A DNA stretch of 10,899 nucleotides from CAKZML01 sp041571575 (GCA_041571575.1 JBFFTZ010000058.1:1-10899), one strand, 5' to 3'. Numbered from the stretch's first letter, positions 1-7,414 are shown. Translations and numbers: made by a program. Notes: generated by a model from the sequence alone, not told the origin.

Positions 1-116
1 AAGCATACGAAAATATCCGGACTCCCGTGTAGCAGGGATCTCTTTGATTTGGTTCCAAGGTGAATTCGATTGATTAAAACCAGCCCGCGGCCGAAGTGAG
101 ACCGGATGTAACTCCT

Positions 117-157
117 GGTGCGGGACCCGGCGATTGGTGTCGCCGGGTGGCCGCACC
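117..157. terminator. Compound GC-rich hairpin downstream of the ydcH-like gene
   Basis: An outer 7-bp stem (GGTGCGG at 117-123 with CCGCACC at 151-157) encloses an inner perfect 9-bp stem (ACCCGGCGA at 125-133 with TCGCCGGGT at 140-148). The two are separated by a 1x2 internal bulge, and the loop has 6 bases. It lies 13 bases past the stop of the minus-strand gene at 171-419, the right place for a transcript end. There is no T-run on either side, so it is not a textbook intrinsic terminator. It could instead stabilise a 3' end or act for transcripts from both directions. Confidence 0.5.
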
Positions 158-170
158 AATCAAGTTGTGG

Positions 171-419
171 TTAGTCGTTATGGGCTCTGACTAACATATT
201 GTAGAGCCTGTCTTTTAGATAGACACGGCGCTTTTTCAAATTCTCGGCATAATGATCGGCGGCTGGGGTAATGTCCTCATCAATGTTGTAAATTTGTGAA
301 TCGAGAACCGTGTACTCCTCAAACATGTCCCGGAATCCCTGGTCCATCGTATGCAACTGGCGCATCAACGGAACGTACTCTGGAAATTCCTGGTCAAGAG
401 GATGGTGTTCTATTGGCAT
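171..419 (-). CDS. YdcH-like DUF465 small protein
   Basis: Encodes an 82-residue acidic/basic helical protein. The ending ENLKKRRVYLKDRLYNML fits the DUF465/YdcH family signature (a lysine-rich stretch, then LKDxLYxML), and FPEY near residue 12 matches the typical N-terminal FPEYRxLI segment. The family is about 70-80 residues long and is predicted to form a short helical hairpin or coiled coil. Its molecular role is unknown. I chose the ATG at 417-419 because a perfect AGGAGG (426-431 on the minus strand) sits 6 bases upstream. An in-frame start 20 codons further up would bury that site and adds an unconserved tail. The gene diverges from alaX and ends next to a strong hairpin. No operon partner is visible within the window. 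Confidence 0.85.
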   Translation of the reverse strand: MPIEHHPLDQEFPEYVPLMRQLHTMDQGFRDMFEEYTVLDSQIYNIDEDITPAADHYAENLKKRRVYLKDRLYNMLVRAHND

Positions 420-804
420 CTCTAACCTCCTCAAGGTTTTCCTAGAATTCGTCTCCAACACTAGAACTGGAAAATCCAACGGTCAAATCAAGCACCCCTG
501 GGCCTGTCGGTTTTTTCGTATCCGCACAAACTGCACTCCACTAAATTCAATGCCCTACGAGCTTTAGACTAAATCCAGCCCGAGTTTAATTAAAATAACT
601 TTTGCGCAAAACCTCTCAAACCCGGTATGCGCAACCCACTTGCAGTCCTCGTTTTATCACCGAATCAATGGGCCCAAACAGCGCGAACCGGCACGCCCTG
701 TTCCGGGCGAATCAGAAATCGCCAACCACTGGCAGGCCTTCCCAGCCAACGGCAAAGCTGTGATAGCGTTGAGCCAAACCCCAAGCCCGAGCGAGGACCC
801 AAGC
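420..804. other. Divergent intergenic spacer between ydcH-like gene and alaX
   Basis: This is a 385-base gap between divergent genes. Its left part holds the ribosome binding site and possible promoter of the minus-strand gene. Around 570-612 it is AT-rich, with a TTAATTAA palindrome, as expected of a promoter region. No convincing -35/-10 pair for alaX was found. A frame open upstream of alaX from a TTG at 640 adds 55 proline-, serine- and arginine-rich codons with no family resemblance, so I treat it as non-coding leader. Confidence 0.5.
458..486 (-). promoter_or_regulatory. Candidate sigma70-type promoter for the ydcH-like gene
   Basis: On the minus strand, TTGACC (481-486, one mismatch to TTGACA) lies 17 bases from TAGTGT (458-463, only three matches to TATAAT). 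The implied start is about 30 bases above the ATG. The -35 match and spacing are good and the -10 is poor, so this is a suggestion only. Confidence 0.3.
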
Positions 805-1515
805 ATGACCGAAGCAATTTTCGAAACTGACGCGTACCAAAAGGACTGCCGGGCCCGGGTAGTGGAACTCGATTCCGAGGGTATTATCCTGGACCGGACG
901 GTGTTTTATCCGGTGGGGGGCGGACAGCCCGGCGACACCGGATGGCTGCAATGGGGCGATGGTCAGCGCCTGCAACTGACCGGCGCCCGCAGGCGGGAGG
1001 ATGGCGAAATTCTGCACCTGGCCGACCCCGACCAACCCTGGCCCCTAGCCGGCACAGAAGTCCAGGCAATCCTGGACTGGGATCGTCGCTACCAACACAT
1101 GCGAATGCACACCTGCATGCACCTGTTGGGAATAGTGCTCCCCCACGGGGTGACAGGAGGAAATATCACCGCCCAGAGAAGCCGCCTGGACTTCGACATG
1201 GAGGAGCCGGTGGACAAGGATGCGGTCAATCAAGAATTAAACCAACTCATCCAGGCCGGTCACCCGGTTTCCACACTGTGGATTACCGGAGAAGAACTGG
1301 CGGCCCAACCGGAACTGGTGAGAACTCTTTCGGCAGCGCCCCCGAAAAGTGCAGGCAGGATCAGGCTCCTGAAGATCGCTGAACTGGACCTGCAGCCCTG
1401 TGCTGGAACCCATGTCTTGAATACATCCGAAATCGGCCTCGCCAGTGTAGTCAAGACAGAAAAAAAAGGTCGCCACAATAGACGAGTACATTTGGAGTTG
1501 GCGAAGCCGGAATAG
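805..1515 (+). CDS. alaX: AlaX-type alanyl-tRNA editing hydrolase
   Basis: A free-standing homologue of the AlaRS editing domain, 236 residues, the size of medium-length AlaX-M proteins. The family hydrolyses mischarged Ser- or Gly-tRNA(Ala) in trans in the cytoplasm, backing up alanyl-tRNA synthetase proofreading. Visible features are the N-terminal glycine-rich segment FYPVGGGQPGDTG (residues 34-46), the zinc-binding HxxxH (H102 and H106, in HTCMH) and the C-terminal CxGTH (C199, H203). All four zinc/active-site positions are therefore present. I chose the ATG at 805 because GAGGA (793-797) sits 7 bases before it and homology starts there. Near the 3' end the KTEKKG codons contain a run of eight A (1460-1467), a possible slippage spot. 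It stands alone, with no alaS in the window. The family assignment is firm; the exact misacylated substrate is inferred. Confidence 0.93.
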   Translation: MTEAIFETDAYQKDCRARVVELDSEGIILDRTVFYPVGGGQPGDTGWLQWGDGQRLQLTGARRREDGEILHLADPDQPWPLAGTEVQAILDWDRRYQHMRMHTCMHLLGIVLPHGVTGGNITAQRSRLDFDMEEPVDKDAVNQELNQLIQAGHPVSTLWITGEELAAQPELVRTLSAAPPKSAGRIRLLKIAELDLQPCAGTHVLNTSEIGLASVVKTEKKGRHNRRVHLELAKPE

Positions 1516-1590
1516 CCGGTAGGATCTAATACCGTTGAACTACTAGCGGATTGACGCCGGGTGGGTTAGTTTACCCTTTGTAAAAGGACA

Positions 1591-1642
1591 TTTAATTAAA
1601 AAAAGCCGCGATAGATTTCGCGTTGCACACTTAAAACAAAGG
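1591..1642 (+). promoter_or_regulatory. AT-rich leader and RBS of the c-di-GMP regulator gene
   Basis: The 136-base gap after alaX contains TTTAAT (1591-1596, five of six matches to a -10 box) with no good -35. A small CGCGA/TCGCG hairpin (1608-1612 with 1618-1622) follows, then AAAGG (1638-1642) 9 bases before a GTG codon. The AAAGG supports GTG at 1652 as the start of the next gene. The promoter reading is weak. Confidence 0.3.
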
Positions 1643-1651
1643 TAAATTGGA

Positions 1652-3763
1652 GTGTCCCAGTCGGCGCCCGTTCTACTGCTTATAGATGCAAATCCGGATG
1701 ATGTCCGCCTCGTCAGAGGTGAACTCGCTAATGCAAGGCATGATGACTACGACGTCCAGGTAGCCGAAACCCTGGCTACCGCACTGGAACGTATTCGGCT
1801 GGGCGGAATAAGCGTCATCCTGATGGACCTGGTGCTTCCCGACACCCAGGGAATCGCTGCATTTCTGCGGGTATATCCCAAGGCTGGCAATGTGCCGGTC
1901 ATTGTTCTGGTAGACCAGAAAGATGAAGACCTTGGACAACTCGCGGTCGAGAAAGGCGCGCTGGACTACCTGGTAAAACAGCAGGTAGTGAGTAACCTGC
2001 TCGTAAAGTCCCTGCGCTATGCGACCGACAGAACCCATACACTGATAGCCCTGAAGGCCTCGGAAGCCAAGTATCGCGAGTTATTCCAGAACGTAACAGC
2101 CGGCGTATTCCAGACATCCATAGACGGGAAGTTCCTGAGCGCGAACCCGGCAATGGTGAGACTTCTGGGGTATGAGTCCGAAGAGGAATTGCTGGGGCTG
2201 GACATCGCAAAAGATGTCTACATGTATCCGGACTCCCGTGACAACTGGGCCAAGAGCATCCAGGAAAAAGGTGAGATCCGCAATTCCGAGCTGGTCCTGC
2301 GAAAGCGAGACGGAACCAAGATCGTGGTGCTGGAAAATGCCCGAGCAGTTCGGAACCAGACTGGCGAGATCATGTATTACCAGGGTGCGCTGACAGATAT
2401 TACCGAGGCCCATGAGCAGTCGAAGAAGCTGTCGTATGACGCAAGTCACGACGCACTCACCGGACTGGTAAACCGTCGGGAATTTGAAATCAGGGTCGAG
2501 CAGGTGCTTGAAGCCGCGAAGTCTAACGACGTCGAGTATGCCGTTTGCTATCTCGACCTGGATAAATTCAAAATCATCAATGACAACTGCGGTCATGTTG
2601 CCGGCGACGAATTGTTGCGACAGCTGGGTACGGTGCTCCAAGCCAGGATTCGTCAGGGCGATACCATTGCCCGGCTCGGCGGCGACGAGTTCGGCGTGCT
2701 GCTTAACCACTGCTCGCTGGATAATGCGATACAGGTAAGCAAAAACCTGCTGCGCACCATCAAGGAGTTCAAATTTGCCTGGGATCAGCGTTATTTCACC
2801 CTGGGGGTGAGCATAGGCCTGGTACCGATAGATGAATCGTTCGGCAGCGTCTCGGACGTGCTTTCTGCTGCCGATGCCGCCTGCTATACCGCCAAGGACA
2901 GAGGGCGTAACCGGTTGCATATCTATGAGCCGAACGACAAGGAACTGGGGCACTACAGGGGCGAGATCCAGTGGGCCGCCAAGGTCAAAAAGGCCCTTCG
3001 AAACGATGAATTTACACTGGATGTGCAGCCCATCGTCCCGATGTTGCCGGGAGCCTCAAATCAGCAGTACCTGGAAGTCCTTGTCCGAATGATGGACGAA
3101 AACGGACGGCAGATTCCCCCGGGAGCATTCCTGCCCACGGTTGAACGTTACAACCTGATGGGAAATCTTGATTGCTGGGTGATTGAGCATTCGCTGAAGG
3201 CATTTGGCGAGGATCCCAAACTGCTCGCACAAATTGGCCGGGTATTTATCAATCTTTCCCGGGATAGCCTGCAAGACAGTAATTTCCCGGATATCGTGGC
3301 GGACTTGTTACGAGCGGGACGATTGCCTCCCCACAAGCTGTGTTTCGAAATCACCGAAGCCGCAGCGATGTCCAACCTGACAAAGGCTAACCAGACCATC
3401 AATTCTATTCGCGAACTGGGCTGCAGATTCGCCCTGGATGATTTTGGCACGGGCATAAGCTCTTTCGCCTACCTGAAAGTCCTCAATGTGGACTACCTGA
3501 AGATTGATGGCGCCCATATTCGAGACCTGGCCGACGACAAGGGGGACTTCGAAATCGTAAAGGCGATTACCCATGTGGGTCACGCACTGGGTCGCGAAGT
3601 GATCGCCGAATCAGTGGAAAGCAAGCGCGTCCTGGATGCCTTGAAAGAAATTGGCGTGGACTTTGTCCAGGGATACACCATTGCACCACCCCATAATATT
3701 CGCCAGATAGGCGCAGCCCCGCCGCCTAAATCCTTAATAGGCGAAGTCATTAATCCCCGGTAG
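1652..3763 (+). CDS. REC-PAS-GGDEF-EAL cyclic-di-GMP signalling protein
   Basis: A 703-residue cytoplasmic protein predicted to make and/or break cyclic di-GMP. There is no signal peptide or membrane segment. The receiver domain (about 6-120) has acidic residues D12, D16 and D17, a likely phospho-acceptor D59 in MDLVLPD and K109, but V87 replaces the usual switch Thr/Ser. A PAS domain covers about 138-255. The GGDEF domain (about 262-425) has intact GGDEF at 343-347 and an RxxD inhibitory site, RQGD, at 334-337, five residues upstream. The EAL domain (about 440-685) carries EVL at 475-477 in place of EAL, N534, E566, DDFG at 596-599, K617, AESVE at 652-656 and Q673. All acidic and lysine positions expected for an active phosphodiesterase are kept. 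The start is GTG with AAAGG 9 bases upstream. No cognate histidine kinase lies nearby, so the signal source is unknown. Whether net activity is synthesis or breakdown cannot be read from sequence. Confidence 0.95.
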   Translation: MSQSAPVLLLIDANPDDVRLVRGELANARHDDYDVQVAETLATALERIRLGGISVILMDLVLPDTQGIAAFLRVYPKAGNVPVIVLVDQKDEDLGQLAVEKGALDYLVKQQVVSNLLVKSLRYATDRTHTLIALKASEAKYRELFQNVTAGVFQTSIDGKFLSANPAMVRLLGYESEEELLGLDIAKDVYMYPDSRDNWAKSIQEKGEIRNSELVLRKRDGTKIVVLENARAVRNQTGEIMYYQGALTDITEAHEQSKKLSYDASHDALTGLVNRREFEIRVEQVLEAAKSNDVEYAVCYLDLDKFKIINDNCGHVAGDELLRQLGTVLQARIRQGDTIARLGGDEFGVLLNHCSLDNAIQVSKNLLRTIKEFKFAWDQRYFTLGVSIGLVPIDESFGSVSDVLSAADAACYTAKDRGRNRLHIYEPNDKELGHYRGEIQWAAKVKKALRNDEFTLDVQPIVPMLPGASNQQYLEVLVRMMDENGRQIPPGAFLPTVERYNLMGNLDCWVIEHSLKAFGEDPKLLAQIGRVFINLSRDSLQDSNFPDIVADLLRAGRLPPHKLCFEITEAAAMSNLTKANQTINSIRELGCRFALDDFGTGISSFAYLKVLNVDYLKIDGAHIRDLADDKGDFEIVKAITHVGHALGREVIAESVESKRVLDALKEIGVDFVQGYTIAPPHNIRQIGAAPPPKSLIGEVINPR

Positions 3764-4080
3764 CAACGTCTCTGCGCCCAAGCCTCGTGGTTTCGACGCT
3801 GCAAGACCTTGATCGTCTCCGGGTTTGAAGTCGATGGCATCAGACTGGACCACGGTCAGTAAATCGCCATTGTCCGGCACGACCTCGACCTCCGATCCGG
3901 TTTCCCCATTGACGGCCTTCTCGACTGCCTTGCCTGGGACGCCCCCCCAATACCTCCCACTGCCGCAGCGACTGCCGAACCGGTCGCTTCGCCACCCACG
4001 GCTGTGGCCGAGATATAGCCGCTCCACCCCCGTAAAGCTCCAAAATCATGGGCCAGGCCAATCGGAAAACCCTTGATTCC
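3734..4080 (-). pseudogene. Decayed SlyB/17-kDa-antigen-type glycine-zipper lipoprotein
   Basis: Two minus-strand reading frames together resemble the C-terminal half of SlyB-like outer-membrane lipoproteins. One frame gives a glycine zipper, VGGEATGSAVAAAVGGIGG (3943-3999). At a run of seven G (3942-3948) homology passes to another frame, which reads GKAVEKAVNGETG, then EVEVVPDNGDLLTVVQ, then DFKPGD (ending near 3815). This matches the family order: zipper, then a helix ending in a short Gly turn, then a beta strand with DNG and VVQ, then the F-x-PGD/PGQ turn. After PGD a further shift may occur, because IKVLQ in a third frame looks more like the usual ending. I find no start codon with a ribosome binding site, signal peptide or lipobox Cys upstream, so the N-terminal half is missing or unrecognisable. 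The tail of the second frame overlaps the 3' end of the regulator gene. A sequencing error at the G run could explain one shift but not the lost N-terminus. Confidence 0.6.
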
Positions 4081-4376
4081 TCATTACAATCAACACCTTA
4101 GTTTAGTGATCCGTGAACAAACAGGGTGCATGGCCTGGTTTAGCCGGTCGTGAAGAGCTCTTTCCGACCTGGCAAAAAACCAGGAATACTTCGGTTTACC
4201 CTGCTATACCCGTCAACATTGAGCGTCTAAATTCAAAGACAAGAGAGGGAAGACAACTGCGCAGGATTGTGCCCGCTACTCAACGTGGCTCCGGATTAGT
4301 CCGGATTCATGTTAACCGGCACAGCCCGCCCGGGGTTGTCGCCCAGAGTGAAACCTAGCGAAGAAGGCCACCAATT
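4081..4376. other. Leader region of the EF-G-like gene
   Basis: About 300 bases before the EF-G-like gene. One plus-strand frame is open (GTG at 4113 to 4358), but its product has mixed composition, resembles no known family and lacks a clear ribosome binding site, so I do not call it. The region holds a small CCTGG/CCAGG hairpin with an A-rich loop (4168-4184) and a palindromic direct repeat (4290-4307). AAGAAGG (4361-4367) lies 9 bases before the ATG. No convincing -35/-10 pair was found. Confidence 0.4.
4290..4307. promoter_or_regulatory. Tandem palindromic TCCGGATT repeat, possible operator
   Basis: TCCGGATT occurs twice, separated by AG (4290-4297 and 4300-4307). Its core TCCGGA is self-palindromic, so the pair is both a direct and an inverted repeat. 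It lies about 70 bases above the EF-G-like start codon, a position suited to an operator or a short RNA hairpin. No regulator is known to me for this exact site. Confidence 0.25.
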
Positions 4377-6428
4377 ATGAGCCAATACAAAACTCAGGAT
4401 ATCCGGAATATCGCGCTAATCGGTCACGCCGGCGCGGGCAAGACATCGTTAACGGAAGCTCTGCTGCATCGATCCGGAACGATCCCTGCCCGCGGTGAAT
4501 TAAGTCGGGGAACGACCGTATGCGATTTTGATCCCCAGGAACGCGCGATGCAGCATTCCATCAACCCGGCCCTGTGCCACTTCAATCACAAGAACCATCG
4601 CATCAATATCCTGGACACCCCCGGATACCCGGACCTGCTGGGCCGCTCAATCAGCGTGCTGTCCGCAGTTGAAACCGCGGTACTGGTCATAAACAGCCAG
4701 GAAGGTATCGAACTGGGAACACGACGCATGATGGAAGCCGCCAAGCGCGGCAAGTTGTGCCGGATGATCGTGGTAAACAAGATCGACCAGGGCATAGGAA
4801 AAATCAACGAACTGGTGGCCGAAATTCAGCAAGTCTTTGGAGCCGAATGCTTACCGCTGAATCTGCCAACAGAGGGTGGCTCAGCTGTCGAAGATTGCTA
4901 TTTCAATGATCATGGCAAGCCTACCGCGGTGAGTTCGGTCGAGGAAGCTCATCAGCAAATGATCGACCAGGTTGTAGAAGTCGATGAATCGCTGATGGAA
5001 GACTACCTGGAAAGTGGCGAAGAGCCTTCTCCCGGCAAGCTGCACGACGCCTTTGAACAAGCACTCAGAGAAGGACACCTGATTCCGATTTGCTTTACCT
5101 CCGCCGAGACAGGCGTGGGCATTACCAAGCTACTGGAAATATTTTCCCAGCTTGCTCCCAGCCCCAGCGAAGGAAATCCTCCGGCATTTGTTAAAGGAGA
5201 AGGCAGCGACGCCAAGCCGGTGGAGTTATCCACTGACCCAGATGCCCACGCCATCGCGCGGGTGTTCAAGATCGCGATTGATCCTTACCTTGGGAAACTG
5301 GGCATTTTCCGAATTCACCAGGGCACCGTGAAGTCGGGTGGTCAATTGTTCGTCGGCGACCATCGCAAGCCCATCAAGGTAGCCCATCTTTACAATGTTC
5401 AGGGTAAGGACATGGTGGAAGTTCCCCATGGAATTCCTGGCGATATCTGCGCTATCAACAAGGTCGACGAATTATTCTACGACGCCGTCCTGCACGATTC
5501 CCACGACGAGGATAATTACCACCTCAAGTCAATCAAGCTTACTCCGCCAATGCTGGGCCTGGCATTACTGCCAAAAAACCGGGGCGACGAACAGAAGTTG
5601 TCCGATGCCCTGCACAAGATGATTGCCGAAGACCCGTCCCTGAGACTGGAGCACGATGCCTCGGCAAACGAAACCGTTATGTACGGCATGGGCGACCTGC
5701 ACTTGAGAATCGTGCTGGAAAAGATGAAAGACCAGATGAACGTGGAGGTGGATACCAGCCCGCCGACCATTCCTTACCGGGAGACCATTACCCGCAAGGC
5801 CGAGGGGCATCACCGGCACAAGAAGCAAACCGGCGGGGCGGGCCAGTTTGGCGAGGTTTACCTGTCAATCGAACCCCTTGAGCGGGGAGAAGGATTCGAG
5901 TTCCAAAGCAAGGTAGTGGGCGGCACAATTCCCGGGCAGTTCATTCCGGCGGTGGAAAAAGGTGTCCGCAGCGCCATTGAGGGCGGCGCCATTGCAGGCT
6001 TCCCGCTGCAAGACATCCGGGTCACGGTGCACGATGGCAAACACCACCCTGTGGATTCCAAGGAAATTGCATTCGTGGCAGCTGGTCGCAAAGCCTTTCT
6101 GGACGCAGTTTCCAAGGCCGGACCCATCATCCTGGAACCCGTGGTCAACCTGCACATTAACGTGCCCGCTGACAGCATTGGCGGCGTAACCGGCGACCTT
6201 TCAAGCATGCGAGGACGAATTTCTGACCAACGAATGTTGTCGGGCAACCAGGCCATCGTGGAAGGCCAGGCCCCACTTGCCGAAATGGAAGGCTATTACG
6301 CCAAGCTGAAATCTCACAGCGCCGGCGAGGGCTCATACACCATGGAATTCAGCCACTATGAGCCGGCTCCACACCCCGTGCAAAAAGCCCTGACGGAGAA
6401 CTTCGTCAGTGGAGGAGACGACGACTAG
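4377..6428 (+). CDS. EF-G2-type translation elongation factor G-like GTPase
   Basis: A 683-residue paralogue of elongation factor G, the translocation GTPase. The GTP-binding domain shows G1 GHAGAGKT (16-23), a switch-I-like segment RGTTVCDFDPQE (44-55), G3 DTPGYPD (80-86), G4 NKID (134-137) and a G5-like TSAETG. Domains II-V follow, including the domain IV segment HDGKHHPVDSKE that forms the tip entering the ribosomal A site, and GDLSSMRGRI in domain V. Canonical EF-G has GHIDAGKT and DTPGHVD. Here the catalytic histidine position is Tyr84, as in the EF-G2-like subfamily, so GTP hydrolysis may be weak or differently triggered. The gene is not next to ribosomal protein genes or tuf, which also argues for a paralogue rather than the housekeeping fusA. 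The ATG at 4377 has AAGAAGG 9 bases upstream, and a hairpin follows the stop. Membership in the EF-G superfamily is certain; the cellular job of this subfamily is not settled. Confidence 0.93.
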   Translation: MSQYKTQDIRNIALIGHAGAGKTSLTEALLHRSGTIPARGELSRGTTVCDFDPQERAMQHSINPALCHFNHKNHRINILDTPGYPDLLGRSISVLSAVETAVLVINSQEGIELGTRRMMEAAKRGKLCRMIVVNKIDQGIGKINELVAEIQQVFGAECLPLNLPTEGGSAVEDCYFNDHGKPTAVSSVEEAHQQMIDQVVEVDESLMEDYLESGEEPSPGKLHDAFEQALREGHLIPICFTSAETGVGITKLLEIFSQLAPSPSEGNPPAFVKGEGSDAKPVELSTDPDAHAIARVFKIAIDPYLGKLGIFRIHQGTVKSGGQLFVGDHRKPIKVAHLYNVQGKDMVEVPHGIPGDICAINKVDELFYDAVLHDSHDEDNYHLKSIKLTPPMLGLALLPKNRGDEQKLSDALHKMIAEDPSLRLEHDASANETVMYGMGDLHLRIVLEKMKDQMNVEVDTSPPTIPYRETITRKAEGHHRHKKQTGGAGQFGEVYLSIEPLERGEGFEFQSKVVGGTIPGQFIPAVEKGVRSAIEGGAIAGFPLQDIRVTVHDGKHHPVDSKEIAFVAAGRKAFLDAVSKAGPIILEPVVNLHINVPADSIGGVTGDLSSMRGRISDQRMLSGNQAIVEGQAPLAEMEGYYAKLKSHSAGEGSYTMEFSHYEPAPHPVQKALTENFVSGGDDD

Positions 6429-6444
6429 GCTCCTGCCAATCCCT

Positions 6445-6468
6445 GCCCCGGTCTTCGCCGACCGGGGC
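6445..6468 (+). terminator. GC-rich hairpin after the EF-G-like gene
   Basis: A perfect 9-bp stem, GCCCCGGTC (6445-6453) with GACCGGGGC (6460-6468), has a 6-base loop TTCGCC and begins 16 bases past the stop codon. The T-run is missing (GCTATTGG follows), so it is a probable but not classical intrinsic terminator. Confidence 0.6.
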
Positions 6469-6589
6469 GCTATTGGCCCTGACAACCCATTCGCAACCAG
6501 CTCGATAGAACTATCCGGTCGCAGCCATTGCCTCGGCGGGTCAGGCACCCTAGCATCGGGGTATCCCATTCAGACCAGGTGAGCTTGCC

Positions 6590-7414
6590 ATGTCCGGCGC
6601 AACATCTTCCGACGACTTCAGCCCTTGCGGCGTTCTGACGCTAACCACCGATGTAGGCCACAAGGGCCCCTTCATTGGCACTATGAAGGGCCAGATTCTC
6701 AGGCGACTGCCCCAGGCCAACATCGTGGACCTCACGCATGAATGTTCGGTGCATTGGCCCGCCGAGGCGGGATTCTGGATCTCCCGGGCCTATCCCTACT
6801 TTCCAACGGGAACGGTGCATGTCGCGGTGGTTGATCCCGGGGTTGGAAGTTCCCGGGAGTTAATATTGCTACTGCGTGACGGGCATGCGTTCCTTGGCCC
6901 GGACAACGGCCTGCTGGAACCCCTGTGCAACGACCGGGTGCCGTGGAAGGCCTGGCGAATCAGCCAGCAAAGTGTGGCCCACGTGGGACTGGATCACGTC
7001 AGCGCAACCTTCCATGGACGGGACCTTTTCGCCCCGCTGGCCGCGGAAATCGCCGCCGGCCGGTTGTTACCCCGGAATGTGGGCACAGCCACCCGGGAGC
7101 TTGTCCCGTCAATTCTGGAAGCGCCGGAAAAAATTGGCGCGTCGGTGCATGGCGTGGTGGTGACCGTTGATCATTTCGGGAACCTGATCAGCAATATCGA
7201 CCAGTCGCTGCTCGAGTCTTTTTCCAATCCCGTGGTACGCACCGGAGGGCACGAGTTCCCCATGCTGAAAACCTATGGGCAGGTGACGCCGGGAGAATAC
7301 CTGGCGCTGGTGAACTCTTTCGGGGTCATCGAGATCGCCTGCGCCGAGCGCAGTGCGGCAGACGGCCTGGGACTGGAACGTGGGGCGCCGGTAGTGATCT
7401 CCGAGGCCGGCTAG
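6590..7414 (+). CDS. DUF62-family S-adenosyl-L-methionine hydrolase (adenosine-forming)
   Basis: A 274-residue cytoplasmic enzyme of the SAM hydroxide adenosyltransferase family, related to the SAM halogenases SalL and FlA. It is expected to split SAM with water into adenosine and L-methionine. Visible motifs are LTTDVGHKGPFIGTMKG (18-34, SAM pocket with D21), VVDPGVGSSR (80-89), GPDNGLL (103-109), ATFHGRDLFAP (139-149) and, in the C-terminal beta domain, DHFGNLISNI and NSFGVIEIA. The characterised family uses an Asp/Arg/His set to orient water. D82, R89 (seven residues on) and H142 fit that spacing, which favours hydrolysis over halogenation. The ATG at 6590 has AGGTGAG (6577-6583) 6 bases upstream. 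The gene is convergent with msrA, leaving only six bases between stops. The physiological reason for destroying SAM in most bacteria is unknown. Confidence 0.92.
   Translation: MSGATSSDDFSPCGVLTLTTDVGHKGPFIGTMKGQILRRLPQANIVDLTHECSVHWPAEAGFWISRAYPYFPTGTVHVAVVDPGVGSSRELILLLRDGHAFLGPDNGLLEPLCNDRVPWKAWRISQQSVAHVGLDHVSATFHGRDLFAPLAAEIAAGRLLPRNVGTATRELVPSILEAPEKIGASVHGVVVTVDHFGNLISNIDQSLLESFSNPVVRTGGHEFPMLKTYGQVTPGEYLALVNSFGVIEIACAERSAADGLGLERGAPVVISEAG

Noticed and set aside
640..804. 55-codon N-terminal extension of AlaX from a TTG codon
   Set aside because: No homology, low-complexity composition and no ribosome binding site; the ATG at 805 has GAGGA 7 bases upstream and starts where family similarity begins.
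1460..1467. Run of eight A near the end of alaX as a programmed slippage site
   Set aside because: It encodes the normal TEKKG ending of the family and the frame is intact; slippage is possible but nothing in the sequence requires it.
1608..1622. CGCGA/TCGCG hairpin before the c-di-GMP regulator as a riboswitch
   Set aside because: Only five base pairs and far too small; the GEMM-type c-di-GMP aptamer elements are not seen.
2081..2953. 290-codon open frame antisense to the PAS-GGDEF region
   Set aside because: A shadow of the strongly supported regulator gene; no family resemblance.
4113..4358. 81-codon plus-strand ORF in the EF-G-like leader
   Set aside because: GTG start without a clear ribosome binding site, no recognisable motif, and composition typical of a chance open frame.
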